Positions 26,101-27,233 of a stretch of 27,233 nt of DNA are shown piece after piece. The notes below the pieces were generated by a model. The model ran no database searches and was not told the origin of the DNA. It saw only the letters and a list, made by a program, of their open reading frames with translations. The stretch's first letter is position 1; each line of letters opens with the position of its first letter. The position numbers were made by a program, and so were the translations under genes. Origin of the DNA: JAAYDI01 sp052034005 (GTDB taxonomy: Bacteria; Planctomycetota; Planctomycetia; Pirellulales; Pirellulaceae); NCBI GenBank assembly GCA_052034005.1, contig JBPOJB010000068.1, positions 1 through 27,233 on the forward strand, in the 5' to 3' direction.

Positions 26101-26833
26101 CCAACGCCCGCTGCTGAGCAACGGGCAGGATGTAAATCTCCAGGCCGTCCCGCTGGGACACACGCAATCGGCGACCAAACAGCGCGATCAACCGCTGCTC
26201 CATCCCCACCGCGTCGAGCGACCGCAGCGGCAACACCCGCTCGGCGTCCGCTACCGCCGCCGACGCTGAGGACGATACCGACGATGCCGCAGAACCGCCC
26301 GGATCGAAGGCCGCCGACGCCGGCGGACCTTGAGCCAGCCGCGCTGCGACCGCCGCGTGCAGCTCCGGCGGCCCAAGCACAATGATCTGGCTCGTCCCCC
26401 GCGACGCCGTCACTCGCGCATCCCGACGCTCAGCGCAAATCATCCGCACCAACTCCAGCAGCCGGTCGAACTCGGCGGACTGGACCTGATACGCCTTCAC
26501 CACCGGCGGACTCGACTGAGTGTCACCCGGCACGGGCTCAGGGCGATCCACCTGCTGCAGCAACGTCCGGGCGATCGCCTGCGCGCCGGCCGGACCACGC
26601 AGGAGTAGGGCGTTGGAACGTTCGTCCACCACCAGGTGCACGCTCGGATCGGACGGCAACAGATCCGCCAGCAGCTTCTCCACGTCGCGCGCCGACTTGT
26701 GCTGGCACGCATACACCTCGTATTCGCCCTTCCGCACAGCCTGGCCGGAGGCCAGGGACGGACTCGTGCAGACCGACGCCAGCAGCAGGCACGTCCGGAT
26801 AATCAGGAATCGGTGTTTCTTGACCTTTGACAC
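23132..26833 (-). CDS. Giant type II/III-type secretin (GspD-like) with many NolW repeats
   Basis: Outer membrane multimeric channel protein. The 1233 residues start with a signal peptide (about 1-30), then about eight or nine NolW/N1-like repeats to about 810, each a 60-90 residue unit ending in a pattern like NTLIVTGPREAMPLVEAFIKQLD or NSIIAIGSEGDLRIVEALLTRLD. The conserved secretin domain runs from about 813 (PQVLIQCLIAEISLG) to about 1115, with VPFLSEVPLLGQLF and MLIILTPHVIRT at its end. A Pro-rich tail of about 90 residues follows. Ordinary GspD has three or four such domains, so the periplasmic part is unusually long. The start is GTG 26833 with AAGGGA upstream. No GspE, F or G genes are in the window; its only linked gene is the coupled lipoprotein. 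Confidence 0.92.
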   Translation of the reverse strand: MSKVKKHRFLIIRTCLLLASVCTSPSLASGQAVRKGEYEVYACQHKSARDVEKLLADLLPSDPSVHLVVDERSNALLLRGPAGAQAIARTLLQQVDRPEPVPGDTQSSPPVVKAYQVQSAEFDRLLELVRMICAERRDARVTASRGTSQIIVLGPPELHAAVAARLAQGPPASAAFDPGGSAASSVSSSASAAVADAERVLPLRSLDAVGMEQRLIALFGRRLRVSQRDGLEIYILPVAQQRALEFALDRGRRLVRVRGPERLVAQFATLVEALDAGGQPGHKTRALHVERAAPGQVNQAVDAYRGNIPDRSTSGPLRPDQTRNVAAPGAEPVRLVNYLQQGTAAPGEAADQAHDLGTVVPNVPGLEDLEVQMLPDLDVIILRGRDQDVEQLTKIIRELERLSAETKPRIYIYALAHTLGESMAEIITQVQPDLVGGRQGRVSVTPLVKPNALLLIGWGEAVESMIELINKLDQPVSPESQFSVFPLEHAAATVAQQTITQFFAQRTGLGPLVRTAVDVRTNTLIVYASPRDMAEVARLVKELDVPASGAVNRAQIIRINNALAADIAVTLEQTITAAQVGQSGRSAVLELMAVDDQGQEILRSGMLNEVSVTPNPRNNTLIVTGPREAMPLVEAFIKQLDSPGDRAQIKVFRVIHGDATNLVTMLRSLMPSQIGQELGPQLPSAPEETSLAPLRFSVEVRSNSIIAIGSEGDLRIVEALLTRLDQRESMERKHAIYVLKNASAIDVATAVNQFLTSRRQLQAAEPGQSNPFEDLEREVIVVPEAVGNRLIVSATPRYFDEITLLIQKLDEAPPQVLIQCLIAEISLGDRDELGVELGLQDSVLFDRSLLGDLVTTTTTSQTSDANGIVTVTEEIIQAASLTPGFEFNSQKLGNSGSTLSRATSSHVGGQALSNFAVGRMSDKTDFGGLVLSASSQNVTVLIRALQETRELHILSRPLVRTLDNQPAFIQVGQRVPRIAGSSVSTYGQANTIVNENVGLILGVTPRIAPDGNVVMEIDAEKSKVGPEAEGIPVAVSMDGTIIRSPRVDTVTAQATVSVADGETVVLGGMISTEMESFQRRVPFLSEVPLLGQLFRYDSTNKKRAEMLIILTPHVIRTREEGERIKQAEFARMNWCAADVYELYGDPGLSLNTAVTYPMDDPDTEIIYPDATPRGMPPVTPPQPAPGPYPNSAPGAGGASLPPSPLPSPGPVPPSRAARPELNPASSVWNPPRR

Positions 26834-27233
26834 GGTACCCAGTCCCTTGGGCGATCGTCGTGCAATTGGTGGTTTTTCGGCGCACGATCAGGTCTATGTG
26901 CCACGACAAGCTGCGGGACGGTAGTCAATTCGACCGTGCCGGTCAATGCGGAAAACAGCAACCCCTCGCTTTAGGGGGAAGCGACGTGTGGCCGCGTGCG
27001 CCGCCGGCTGAGCGGGCGATGCTACTCCACCGCGGTGGCCCGCGTCAGGTTCTGGCCGATGGCCAGGCGATGGCCACCGGTAATCCAGACACTCTGATTC
27101 GGCTCTCTCTGACTCGGCTCCCCGGATTATCCTCGGGCCCGCCATGATGGCTTGGCCGAAGGCCATATTCACTGCCGCCAAAAACAGAGTGTCTGCAACT
27201 TGCTGCAATCTGGTCTGCAACCTGGTTCCACCC
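26834..27233. other. Secretin upstream region and right edge, no supported gene
   Basis: 400 nt with no convincing coding sequence. It should hold the secretin promoter. Seen: a GACCG-TGC-CGGTC dyad (26932-26944) and TCGCTT-N7-AAGCGA (26966-26984) overlapping a CCCCT/AGGGG alternative pairing; an 11-bp inverted repeat CAGACACTCTG/CAGAGTGTCTG (27086-27096 / 27185-27195); and three CTGCAA copies (27193, 27203, 27215). Confidence 0.55.
27086..27195. repeat. 11-bp perfect inverted repeat near the right edge
   Basis: CAGACACTCTG at 27086-27096 and its exact reverse complement CAGAGTGTCTG at 27185-27195, 88 nt apart. AGACACTCTG also occurs at 51-60 near the left edge. Confidence 0.6.

Noticed and set aside
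24632..26269. 545-residue plus-strand frame opposite the secretin
   Set aside because: Antisense shadow of the secretin with Arg/Leu/His bias and no start signal.
26894..27220. 108-residue minus-strand frame at the right edge
   Set aside because: TTG start with no ribosome-binding site and a composition that degrades after about 35 residues; I found no family.

Overview
The window is a high-GC bacterial segment with no rRNA, tRNA, IS element, phage or CRISPR signal that I could see. Gene content suggests a Planctomycetota (PVC-group) genome: a calcium-loop FG-GAP/ASPIC-UnbV surface protein, a DUF1570-type HExxH protein, a very long secretin with a lipoprotein partner, EF-hands fused to an efflux adaptor, and a one-helix helix-hairpin-helix protein at the left edge. 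This assignment is inferred from family composition, not from a marker gene.

Left part (1-8.5 kb): the edge of a minus-strand gene and an overlapping HhH (ComEA-like) ORF diverge from nadC. Next comes an unusually long TolC-family lipoprotein on the plus strand. It converges on a minus-strand set: a MacA-like adaptor with two C-terminal EF-hands, a MacB/FtsX-type permease without its ATPase, and a small methyltransferase-like protein. Together these look like a tripartite ABC efflux system encoded in two facing units.

Middle part (8.6-16.6 kb): surface-sugar and core metabolism. A UDP-glucuronate 4-epimerase-type enzyme and a UDP-sugar 6-dehydrogenase diverge from a short control region. leuC and leuD (leucine biosynthesis) follow on the plus strand. 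A GT4 glycosyltransferase, translationally coupled to a secreted DUF1570 protein, lies on the minus strand and faces away from a FabH-like ketoacyl synthase.

Right part (16.6-27.2 kb): an AlgH/YqgE (UPF0301) protein and a PPP-family phosphatase converge with the FG-GAP protein. After a 605-nt intergenic region rich in dyads come a protein with three RidA-like domains in one chain and a secreted BON-domain protein. The BON gene overlaps, tail to tail and antisense, a lipoprotein gene that is itself coupled by ATGA to a giant secretin with about eight or nine N-terminal NolW-like repeats.

The most unusual items are the triple RidA-like protein lacking the canonical substrate arginine, the giant secretin-lipoprotein pair, the EF-hand adaptor fusion, and the 329-nt antisense coding overlap.
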